A stretch of 51,533 nt of DNA from NCBI GenBank assembly GCA_016181305.1, contig JACOZN010000014.1, positions 1-51,533 on the forward strand. Reading direction: 5' to 3'. Within the stretch, counting starts at the first letter, position 1; each line of letters opens with the position of its first letter. The position numbers were made by a program, and so were the translations under genes. Shown here piece by piece: positions 17,090 to 23,884 of this stretch. Source of the stretch: Candidatus Woesearchaeota archaeon (GTDB taxonomy: Archaea; Nanobdellota; Nanobdellia; Woesearchaeales; GW2011-AR4). The notes below the pieces were generated by a model. It was not told the origin of the DNA. It saw nothing but the letters and a program-made list of their open reading frames with translations, and searched no databases.

Positions 17090-18142
17090 ATGGATAAAGG
17101 GCTGTCCCCCTCAATGTTCATAGGCGTGAGGGGAAATGGGATAATTTCATTCGGCTCCGGGCAGCCTGACCTGCCGCCTCCGAAAGAGGTGCTTTCATGC
17201 GTGCCTGAGCCTGAAGACTTCAAATACGGGCTAGTGGCGGGGCAGGTTTATCTGAGAAAAGCCTTGTCAAAAGAGTTCAAAGGCAGCGCAAGCGATGACT
17301 TTGTAATCACAAACGGCGCATCAGAGGCTCTTGACTTGACGCTGAGGGCAATAGGGAAGCCCAAGGATAAGATACTAATCCATAAGCCCTATTACTACTC
17401 CTACAAGCCGCTGATTGAGCTGAATCATATGGAGCCTTTGTATGTTGAAACTTATAAAGGCAAGATTGATACTGATGACTTTGAAAAGAAGGTGCACAAG
17501 GCAAAGGCTGTTTTGATAAACTCGCCCTCAAACCCGACTGGCAGGATACAGGACATAAAAACGCTGAAATTTATAGAAAAAGTAACAGACGACCTGGATA
17601 TTCCGCTTCTTTCAGACGAAGTTTACAAGGACCTGATTTATGAAAGGGAGAATTACATGCTCTCGGGCCCGCATGTTGTCACAATAAACTCCTTCTCAAA
17701 GACTTTTGACATGTGCGGCGCAAGGGTCGGCTATCTTTACTCAAATGACAAGCCAATCGTGAATGAGGCAGTCAGGCTGAAAACATACACTTCAATGAAT
17801 ACAAACATATTGGCGCAGAGAATGGCTTACCATGCCACAAAAGTGCCCAGAGCGTTTGTTGACGGGCAGGTTAAGGTATGGAAGCAGAGAAGGGATTTGA
17901 TTTACGAGGGCATGTGCAGGCTTGGGCTTGATGTGTGGAAGCCTGAAGGCGCATTTTACATACTGCCCAAAATAAAGAATCCAAGAAAATTTGTCTGGGG
18001 CATGTTCAAGAAGCACAAAGTCATTACATACCTTGGAGAATGGTTCGGCGCGGATGACAGGGTGAGGTTTTCTTACGCGCTTGATGTTGAAAAGATTGAG
18101 GAAGGGCTGAAACGGGTTGGGAAGTATTTGAAGAAAAATTGA
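17090..18142 (+). CDS. Class I/II PLP-dependent aminotransferase
   Basis: A 350-residue fold-type I aminotransferase. Cofactor-site motifs: ITNGASEALDLTLRAIG, the NSPSNPTGR asparagine, LLSDEVYKDLIYE (Asp and Tyr), TINSFSKTFDMCGARVGY with the Schiff-base lysine, and DRVRFSYALD with the substrate arginine. The substrate cannot be assigned from sequence; aspartate, aromatic and histidinol-phosphate types are all possible. It starts leaderless at ATG 17090: a TATA-like element (GATATATTTAAATAT, 17051-17065) precedes it by about 30 nt, and the longer frame upstream overlaps prs. Flanked by 21-bp direct repeats at 17010 and 18158. Confidence 0.83.
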   Translation: MDKGLSPSMFIGVRGNGIISFGSGQPDLPPPKEVLSCVPEPEDFKYGLVAGQVYLRKALSKEFKGSASDDFVITNGASEALDLTLRAIGKPKDKILIHKPYYYSYKPLIELNHMEPLYVETYKGKIDTDDFEKKVHKAKAVLINSPSNPTGRIQDIKTLKFIEKVTDDLDIPLLSDEVYKDLIYERENYMLSGPHVVTINSFSKTFDMCGARVGYLYSNDKPIVNEAVRLKTYTSMNTNILAQRMAYHATKVPRAFVDGQVKVWKQRRDLIYEGMCRLGLDVWKPEGAFYILPKIKNPRKFVWGMFKKHKVITYLGEWFGADDRVRFSYALDVEKIEEGLKRVGKYLKKN

Positions 18143-18157
18143 TTTTTATTATTTATT

Positions 18158-18178
18158 GTTTAAAAAGATCTGGGTTTT
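18158..18178. repeat. Direct repeat, right copy
   Basis: Second copy of the 21-bp sequence at 17010-17030, one mismatch. It lies between the aminotransferase stop (18142) and the promoter of the next gene (TATA-like at about 18195-18205), where no promoter function is needed. Confidence 0.6.
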
Positions 18179-18227
18179 GGCAATTAAAAACGTAAAGCTT
18201 ATATACAACAAAATGAAAGAATAAAGA

Positions 18228-18632
18228 ATGAGGAATATTAATCATAAATATCCAGTATTCGGCGTATTTTTAATGATTGTTCTTTCTTCGCTATTAGTTT
18301 CTGCTTTCCAGCCAGAAACAAATAGGAATATTTCAATTGCATTTGATTATATTGGAGTTATTTCAGGGATTATACTTATAGTTATGATGATAAAAACTTT
18401 AAAATCTTTTAACAGTTCTTTAAGGCAAAATTATGATTTTATGCTGGTCATCGGCATATTTTTTCAGGTTTTGGCTTTCACATACACCTTGATTTTCATA
18501 AGATTTAAATTGTATCCCATGCCGACTGGCATTGATATACATCATTTACTGATGATTATCGGATTTTTGTTCTTTGGCATTGCAACATACAAATTAAGAA
18601 TACTGGCAGGCACTATCAACAAAAAAAGTTAG
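18228..18632 (+). CDS. Hypothetical four-helix membrane protein
   Basis: A 134-residue protein with four strongly hydrophobic segments (about residues 10-27, 39-57, 70-92 and 104-124) and short polar loops, one with the pair HH before the last segment. No family recognised. A TATA-like element (GCTTATATAC, 18196-18205) about 27 nt upstream supports leaderless initiation at ATG 18228. It ends 13 bases before the end of the convergent scpA gene. A small archaeal membrane protein with no assignable function. Confidence 0.65.
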   Translation: MRNINHKYPVFGVFLMIVLSSLLVSAFQPETNRNISIAFDYIGVISGIILIVMMIKTLKSFNSSLRQNYDFMLVIGIFFQVLAFTYTLIFIRFKLYPMPTGIDIHHLLMIIGFLFFGIATYKLRILAGTINKKS

Positions 18633-18645
18633 TTACCCTATAAAA

Positions 18646-19365
18646 CTATACTTTTTCCACAACTTTTGGCTCTTCTTTAACTTCAGCTTGCGTTTGCTCC
18701 TCTTCCTTCTTCTTCAGCAAATGAAGCAGTGGTATGAAAGTATGCACTTTGTCTTCTTTGGATTCAGAAGGCAATAATTTTGTGAAAGTAAGCTTTCCCT
18801 GCAGGGCATTGACAAAGAACAGCTTTATCCTGCCATACACCTCCCTTATAATCTGCGTCACGTCCTTCTTTTTTTTAGGTGCTTCAAGATTAAGAGGTGG
18901 AATAGAATGCAATAGCCTTCTCTTCTTGACTTCCAAAGCTCTTTCCAGAGCCTCAACCAAGTCAAAAATTGAAACTTTTCTCTTTCTGGGCTGGGGTGTT
19001 CTTGGAATCAATGTTGGTATTTCCCCGAGCTTTTCAATGGAAGCTGTTTCCTCAAAGCCAAGCTCCTCCATTTCCTCTTCAACCCCAATTAAAAGCCTGT
19101 CAAGCTCGCTTAAGTCTTCCCCGACAAGCTTTGTTGACTTCATCTTGAGCAGGATGGCTGCTGCCAGCAAAACCTTGCCTGAAACCCGAAAATCATGCTC
19201 CTTGAGGGTTCTGAGCATTTCAATGTACTTTTGAGTCAGGATGCTTACATCAATGTCCCATGGGTCCATCTGCTCGGTTTTGACAAGGTCAAAGATTATT
19301 GTCTGCCACGTGATTTCATCTGCCTTTGAGAACAGAATGCTGAAAATACGCTCGTGGGGGTCCAT
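18646..19365 (-). CDS. scpA: Segregation and condensation protein ScpA
   Basis: A 239-residue kleisin that bridges the SMC heads in the condensin-like complex. The N-terminal helical domain contains the family motif MDPWDIDVSILTQKYIEML (about 33-51). The middle is linker, and the C-terminal winged helix lies at ~150-215 (VTQIIREVYGRIKLFF, KLTFTKLLP), followed by a charged tail. I choose ATG 19365 (MDPHERIF), not the in-frame ATG 42 bases upstream. A TATA-like box (RC of about 19385-19400) then sits ~25 nt before the start, and the extra N-terminal residues are unlike the family. Divergent from the nuclease-like gene. Confidence 0.85.
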   Translation of the reverse strand: MDPHERIFSILFSKADEITWQTIIFDLVKTEQMDPWDIDVSILTQKYIEMLRTLKEHDFRVSGKVLLAAAILLKMKSTKLVGEDLSELDRLLIGVEEEMEELGFEETASIEKLGEIPTLIPRTPQPRKRKVSIFDLVEALERALEVKKRRLLHSIPPLNLEAPKKKKDVTQIIREVYGRIKLFFVNALQGKLTFTKLLPSESKEDKVHTFIPLLHLLKKKEEEQTQAEVKEEPKVVEKV

Positions 19366-19459
19366 TTTAAGTGATTTTTTGGGCTGATTATATATAAATT
19401 TATTCATTATGTAGTGGAAATAGAAAATTATTTAAAGAGGCTGATCCAAAATTCAATTA

Positions 19460-19759
19460 TTGGTGAAAACCATCAAGCTGTCCAAGCACGATAGGTATGT
19501 TTTGGAGCTGAGCAATAGGATAAAGCATAACTATGATTCTCTGTCTTTGAATGTTCCATTGAAGCGCTCAAAGCGCTCTTTGGGCGAAATTGACATAGTG
19601 GCTAAAAAGGGCAGCAGGCTTGACTTGTACGAAGTAAAGTGCTCTTACAGGATTCTGAAGGCAAAAAAGCAGCTGAGCAGGATAAAAAGATACCTTAACT
19701 TAAGCAATGCAAGAAGCTATTTCTATTGCGGAAACTCAAAAGCATTGGTGATGGTTTGA
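19460..19759 (+). CDS. Small PD-(D/E)XK nuclease-like protein
   Basis: A 99-residue basic protein. The core GEIDIVAKKGSRLDLYEVKCS has the spacing of a PD-(D/E)XK nuclease site: Glu-x-Asp (about residues 42-44), then Glu-x-Lys (58-60) on the next strand, followed by a basic helix. This fold occurs in Holliday-junction resolvases, NucS-like and restriction-type endonucleases; this protein is at the minimal end of the size range. It starts at TTG 19460 or GTG 19463; a TATA-like box at 19427-19437 fits a leaderless start there. Its natural substrate cannot be told. tRNA-Val follows after 44 bases. Confidence 0.6.
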   Translation: MVKTIKLSKHDRYVLELSNRIKHNYDSLSLNVPLKRSKRSLGEIDIVAKKGSRLDLYEVKCSYRILKAKKQLSRIKRYLNLSNARSYFYCGNSKALVMV

Positions 19760-19803
19760 TTCAAAAGGTTTTTATAGGATTTACTAATACAAAATCCCAT
19801 TTC

Positions 19804-19923
19804 GGGCCTGTGGTCTAGCGGTTACACGCTGAATTGCTTCGCAATTCGCTGGTTTACAGCATAGCCGTAAATGACAACACCCTTACACGGTGTAGGTCAC
19901 CAGTTCGAATCTGGTCAGGCCCA
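19804..19923 (+). tRNA. tRNA-Val(UAC) with ~47-nt intron in the D loop
   Basis: Acceptor GGGCCTG (19804-19810) pairs with CAGGCCC (19916-19922), discriminator A. Anticodon arm ACACC / CTTACAC / GGTGT gives anticodon TAC (valine). The T arm ACCAG-TTCGAAT-CTGGT is perfect. The D arm is interrupted: GTCT-AGCGGTT continues after ~47 nt as ATGAC. Removing 19824-19870 (or one base over, as both junctions have A) yields a regular 73-nt tRNA. GCGG (19818-19821) pairs with CCGT (19865-19868) between 3-nt bulges TTA and AAA, a relaxed bulge-helix-bulge, and the intron holds a 7-bp hairpin. CCA is not encoded. A TATA-like element near 19771-19785 serves as promoter. Confidence 0.85.
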
Positions 19924-19932
19924 CTTGCTTAT

Positions 19933-20014
19933 GCGCGAGTGATCTAGTGGCTATGATAGGGCCTTGCCAAGGCTAGCAATGCTAAGATCGGGAGTTCGAA
20001 TCTCGGCTCGCGCA
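19933..20014 (+). tRNA. tRNA-Gly(GCC)-like, with insertion and T-stem mismatches
   Basis: Acceptor GCGCGAG pairs perfectly with CTCGCGC (20007-20013). D arm ATCT-AGTGGCTA-TGAT and anticodon loop TTGCCAA (GCC, glycine) look normal. Two faults follow. After the 3' anticodon strand there are 8-9 extra bases: with them in place the anticodon stem has only 3-4 good pairs, while removing TAGCAATG would restore GGGCC/GGCCT. And the T stem GGGAG/CTCGG has two G-G oppositions. A T-run (20019-20025) ends the transcript. It may be a functional tRNA with a tiny intron, or a decaying gene whose 3' end was overwritten. Confidence 0.55.
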
Positions 20015-20097
20015 TAGCTTTTTTTCTTTACGTTTATTAGAAAAACCAATAATGTTCTTTTTTCAACTATTGGTGGTATTTGCCATTTATAAATATC

Positions 20098-20150
20098 ACG
20101 CGAGGATGTCCAGTGGTAAGAAAACAACTATGCAAGTCCCGGCTCGCGCA
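20098..20150 (+). pseudogene. tRNA-Gly remnant lacking anticodon and T arms
   Basis: CGCGAG (20099-20104) and CTCGCG (20143-20148) would form an acceptor stem. TGTCCAGTGGTAAGA after it matches a typical archaeal tRNA-Gly D arm. About 20 unrelated bases follow directly, then CCCGGCTCGCGCA, a tRNA-Gly 3' end. Anticodon arm and T loop are gone. The 12-bp CGGCTCGCGCAT at its end is shared with the neighbouring tRNA-Gly-like gene. It abuts the 3' end of the MTHFS gene. A deletion derivative or integration scar is likely; function is doubtful. Confidence 0.55.
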
Positions 20151-20151
20151 T

Positions 20152-20700
20152 TTATTTACACTCAATAACTTTACTCTCAGTCACAATCAAGTCAACAGGA
20201 ACATCATGCTCTTCCCTTGGGACTTTGTCAACAACCTGGAAGTCAAAGCACAATCCAATCTTGACCGCTTTCGGCACTTTCTTCAGGAACTTGTCATAGT
20301 AGCCAAATCCGTAGCCAATCCTGTGCCCTTCCCTGTCAAAGGCAATGCCGGGCACCAACACTATATCAATGTTCTTGTAGGCAATCTTCATCAGCCCGAC
20401 AGGCTCAAGAATGCCGAATTTTGCAGGAGCCAGATTGTAGAAATCTATGATTACAGAAGGCTCGATTTCGCGCTGTACAACCTTCGGGACTGCAACTGTC
20501 TTGTTTTTCAGAGCATCCTTAATAATCTCATGCGTGTCAACTTCATTGTCAAAGGATACAAAGAACATGACTACCTTGGATTTTTTGTATTGCTCGAGAT
20601 TAAACAAATTTTTGCAGATTTGGGAGCTTTTTTGCAATATATCCCCTGTTGACAGGGAATTCCGCTTTTCGACGATTGATTTCTTAAGCTGGGCTTTCAT
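20152..20700 (-). CDS. 5-formyltetrahydrofolate cyclo-ligase (MTHFS)
   Basis: A 182-residue enzyme that converts 5-formyl-tetrahydrofolate to 5,10-methenyl-tetrahydrofolate with ATP. The N-terminal basic helix (KKSIVEKRNSLS) and the C-terminal substrate site DREGHRIGYGFGYYDKFL are diagnostic. VLVPGIAFD precedes it as in the family. It belongs functionally with the one-carbon and purine genes here. Same strand as purD (51-base gap containing a TATA-like element near 20727-20735). Its stop lies two bases from a tRNA-Gly remnant. Confidence 0.88.
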   Translation of the reverse strand: MKAQLKKSIVEKRNSLSTGDILQKSSQICKNLFNLEQYKKSKVVMFFVSFDNEVDTHEIIKDALKNKTVAVPKVVQREIEPSVIIDFYNLAPAKFGILEPVGLMKIAYKNIDIVLVPGIAFDREGHRIGYGFGYYDKFLKKVPKAVKIGLCFDFQVVDKVPREEHDVPVDLIVTESKVIECK

Positions 20701-20751
20701 GCAGAAATAAGTCTAAAGCCTTGAATAAAAACCTTTCTAATTGGGTAACAA

Positions 20752-22068
20752 TTAATTTCCAAGAACGTCTTTCATGTGGCTTACCCTTTTTTCAATCAGT
20801 TTTTTTGTCCCAATGTCTTCCCTGTAAAATACCTGCCCTTTTACTGATTTTGCTGTTTCTTCAGCAATTTTTTCAGCATCATCGAGATCATCTGCTATGC
20901 CCAGGCATGCAACAGCCCTTGACTGCGTAGTATACAATCCCCCTTCTTTCTGCTCGACTGATGCATAATAAAGCCTTGCATCTTTTGGAATTGCCCCAAT
21001 TTCAATCTTTTCGTTCTTGGCTGGATTGTCCGGATAGCCTTTAGGCACAATGTACTTGCAGACAGTCGCCTTGCTTTGGAATTTTATTTTTATTTTGTTC
21101 AAATTCTGATTTATAATTGCATTGCACACTTCCACAAAATCTGTTTCCATGATGGGGAGCACATTCATCGTTTCAGGGTCGCCAAGCCTTGCATTGTACT
21201 CGAGCAGCCTGACGCCTTTTTTTGTAATTATGAAGCCGCCGTACATCACGCCTTTGTAGAACTCCCCAGTCTCTTTGTAAATTGCCTCTGCAGCTTTCTG
21301 CGTTATTTTTAATCCTTCCCCAACGTCTTTTTTTGTGAGGAAAGGGAGCAAATGGTTCTCGCATGAGTAAGAGCCCATTCCGCCTGTATTCGGGCCTTTG
21401 TCGCCGTTAAAAGCCCTTTTGTGGTCCTGTGCCGGAGGGGTTGCAACAACAGTTTTACCGTCTGTCAGGCATTGCAGCGAGAATTCCTCTCCTTCGAGCT
21501 TTTCCTCAACAACAACTGATGGGTGTGTTTGCAAAACTTCATTGCAGTAATCCAATGCCCCTTTTTTAGTTTGAAAATGGTCGCCCTGGACTTTTACTCC
21601 TTTCCCGCCGGTCAATCCATCGGGCTTTATGACGCACTGCCCCAAGCCATCAAGAAATTTTTTTGCATCACCGATATTATTCTCATTGAAAATCCCGAAT
21701 TCCGGATTTCCTTCAATTTTGTATTTTCTTAGCAGATTTCTGGTGAAAGACTTGCTTGTCTCAAGCCTTGCAAGGCTTTTTGCTGGACCGATTGAATTTA
21801 TTTTTAATTTATTTAATAAGTCCACTGCGCCATTATTTAACGGCTCTTCTGGGCCAATAAAGGCAAAATCTGGTTTTATTTTATTTGCATAATCTTTTAC
21901 TTTTTCCAAGTCATTATAATTGCCTAATTCAAAACCTTTTGACAAAGAGATAATTCCAGGATTTTTTGATTTTAGATAAGAATGAAGAATTGTATTCTTG
22001 TTTCTGCATAAAGTTTCAGCTATGCAATGCTCCCTTGCGCCGTTGCCTACCAAAAGGATTTTAGCCAT
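20752..22068 (-). CDS. purD: Phosphoribosylamine-glycine ligase
   Basis: A 438-residue ATP-grasp enzyme, second step of IMP synthesis. The N-terminal domain begins ILLVGNGAREHCIAETL. Then come the family block IGPEEPLNNGAVD and the ATP-grasp lid CVIKPDGLTGGKGVKV. The substrate region has AQDHKRAFNGDKGPNTGGMGSY (partly quoted), followed by EYNARLGDPETM. It is full length. A TATA-like box (RC of about 22095-22108) gives a very short leader. Probably works with purF (27055), the purP genes, guaA and purA in this window. Confidence 0.94.
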   Translation of the reverse strand: MAKILLVGNGAREHCIAETLCRNKNTILHSYLKSKNPGIISLSKGFELGNYNDLEKVKDYANKIKPDFAFIGPEEPLNNGAVDLLNKLKINSIGPAKSLARLETSKSFTRNLLRKYKIEGNPEFGIFNENNIGDAKKFLDGLGQCVIKPDGLTGGKGVKVQGDHFQTKKGALDYCNEVLQTHPSVVVEEKLEGEEFSLQCLTDGKTVVATPPAQDHKRAFNGDKGPNTGGMGSYSCENHLLPFLTKKDVGEGLKITQKAAEAIYKETGEFYKGVMYGGFIITKKGVRLLEYNARLGDPETMNVLPIMETDFVEVCNAIINQNLNKIKIKFQSKATVCKYIVPKGYPDNPAKNEKIEIGAIPKDARLYYASVEQKEGGLYTTQSRAVACLGIADDLDDAEKIAEETAKSVKGQVFYREDIGTKKLIEKRVSHMKDVLGN

Positions 22069-22352
22069 TAAACCGCTAATAAAAGGGCTTTATAGCAGAT
22101 TTATAATTTTTGTGATTGAATTTAAGTTAAATGAATATGGCAGAAAATTCAACAAAAAATTTAAATAGTTAATTAACAATTGTTAAGTGCATTTTATACA
22201 TTGGTTTGGTTTAATTTTTTATATAATTTATATAAAAGCGATAGATTTAAAAAGTGTAAAGACATGCATAACATACACCCCATAAGAAAGAATTGAATTT
22301 ATTTGGCATCGGTAAAATTAACTTTTTTAACTACAAAAAGGTGTTTAGCTAA
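22069..22352. promoter_or_regulatory. Divergent purD / REC-HAD intergenic region with palindromes
   Basis: A 284-bp AT-rich stretch without a gene. It contains two overlapping perfect palindromes, GTTAATTAAC (22168-22177) and TTAACAATTGTTAA (22173-22186), right after a TATA-like AATTTAAATAG (22159-22167). A second TATA-like run lies at about 22218-22240. The palindromes sit between TATA and the expected start site for rightward transcription, where a repressor could block. The leader of the rightward gene would be 90-160 nt. A GGTG at about 22339-22342 may be its Shine-Dalgarno. Confidence 0.4.
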
Positions 22353-23870
22353 ATGAACTTGCATATGTCAGCGTTTGTACAAGGACAGTCAAAATTAGAA
22401 GATATAGCCAAAGAAGAGACTAAACTAAGTGTCCTTGTGATTAGTGATAATCCAGATTATGCTTCAGCCGCCAGAATTGTTTTTGATACGAACCCAGATA
22501 CATTAACAGACAGAACAATGTCAAGGAAGGATATTGATAGACTTGTGAATGAGTCACGAACAAAATCACCAAAGAATGGTAGGCATGAGCCGGATGTTAT
22601 AATATTTGACATGTATAGCGTTAGTGATACCAAATTAGGCGAGCAATTTTCCTTAATGAAAGCAATAGGCTCGAAGTACCCTTATGCAGCCTTAATTGGA
22701 ACATCCGATTGGGTTACGCATAGCAAACTATTTGGACATAGCCAAAGAAATGATGCTCTTTTAAGTATGTGGGAAGAAATATTGTCTGAAAGGAGGACTA
22801 GCCTAATTACCCAAGTCTACAGGATTGCATATCCTTCTGGTCATGATAGCAGGGATGCACAAAAAATATTTTTAGAAGGTCTAACCAACTTGTTCAACGA
22901 TACATTAAACCCCGTAACCAGACAACAGATTTTTGAATATCGGCATGAAAAAAACAGATGCAAATTATTTGGCGTGGATTTAGACGACACACTACTTGAT
23001 GATAATGGAAAGATTAGCGACAAGAACATGGGTGCGCTTAGAAGATTAGGCCAAAAAGTTCCTATAGCATTTGCATCCGGAAGGCCTCCGGTGTCAATGA
23101 TGGAAACAGCCAGGCTGGTGGGACCAGAAGTTGACTGGTATATCATAGCCCATAATGGAGCTTTGGTATCAAATGAGGGTGGGAGGGCATTATATGAAAG
23201 AACAATTTATGAAAGAACAATTAAAAAAGAAGATGCAGCTAAGTTGTTAGGCATGTTTGGATCTATTAGGGAGCGAGAGCCATTTAAGGGAAACCTGCTA
23301 TTAATCTATTTTGCGGGAAATGAGCCTTCCAGCATAGAAGATGATGCTGTTGCTGATTTAAGACTGTCATATATTAAAAGGCTTGGCGGTAAAATGAGAT
23401 TCCATCTTTTTGAAGATATAGGCTCTATGGAAAGAATGGCGGGGGCTTTTGAGCCGCATAAAATACTAATGATTGTCAGAGCAGACTATAAAGGCGCTGT
23501 GAAAGAATTTAATAATATAGCATCTGAAGCAATTAATTCTGCTGATAGCCTAGTGGTTAATCCTTCACATCCAAACTATTTTGAATTCACACATCCAGAA
23601 TCAACTAAAGCTAAAGCGCTGGAAAAAGTTATAGAAACATTAGGCATTTCTATGCGAAATGTTGCATATGTAGGCAATGGCCTAAATGACGCAGATGCAT
23701 TGCAAACTGTTGGCTACCCATTCGTTGTTAAAAACTATGACACTAGATTATATAGAAAATTAAAAGAGTCTGGGCATCTGCATAAGATTGAATTTGTAAG
23801 CACCAATAATGAAGATGGCGTAGCCGAGGCTATTGGAAAATTGAGAAGCTATACTAGAGTGGTCAAATAA
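22353..23870 (+). CDS. Receiver-like domain fused to Cof-type HAD phosphatase
   Basis: A 505-residue two-part protein. Residues ~24-155 resemble a response-regulator receiver: VLVISDN (acidic position Asp32), VIIFDMY (Asp86 as possible phospho-acceptor) and ALIGTSD (Thr117), but the usual lysine after the last strand is not evident. After a helical linker, residues ~203-500 form a Cof/SPP-type HAD hydrolase: GVDLDDTLLDD (catalytic Asp209 and Asp211), ASGRPP, and near the end VGNGLNDADALQ. Such HADs remove phosphate from sugars or nucleotides. The fusion suggests phosphatase activity set by signalling. Codon use differs from the adjacent purD. An orphan histidine kinase lies 10 kb away. Confidence 0.7.
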   Translation: MNLHMSAFVQGQSKLEDIAKEETKLSVLVISDNPDYASAARIVFDTNPDTLTDRTMSRKDIDRLVNESRTKSPKNGRHEPDVIIFDMYSVSDTKLGEQFSLMKAIGSKYPYAALIGTSDWVTHSKLFGHSQRNDALLSMWEEILSERRTSLITQVYRIAYPSGHDSRDAQKIFLEGLTNLFNDTLNPVTRQQIFEYRHEKNRCKLFGVDLDDTLLDDNGKISDKNMGALRRLGQKVPIAFASGRPPVSMMETARLVGPEVDWYIIAHNGALVSNEGGRALYERTIYERTIKKEDAAKLLGMFGSIREREPFKGNLLLIYFAGNEPSSIEDDAVADLRLSYIKRLGGKMRFHLFEDIGSMERMAGAFEPHKILMIVRADYKGAVKEFNNIASEAINSADSLVVNPSHPNYFEFTHPESTKAKALEKVIETLGISMRNVAYVGNGLNDADALQTVGYPFVVKNYDTRLYRKLKESGHLHKIEFVSTNNEDGVAEAIGKLRSYTRVVK

Positions 23871-23884
23871 TTTAATTGGTATGC

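Noticed and set aside
20098-20150. Split-tRNA half, as in Nanoarchaeum
   Set aside because: The piece holds both acceptor strands, whereas a tRNA half would have only one; a deletion fits better.
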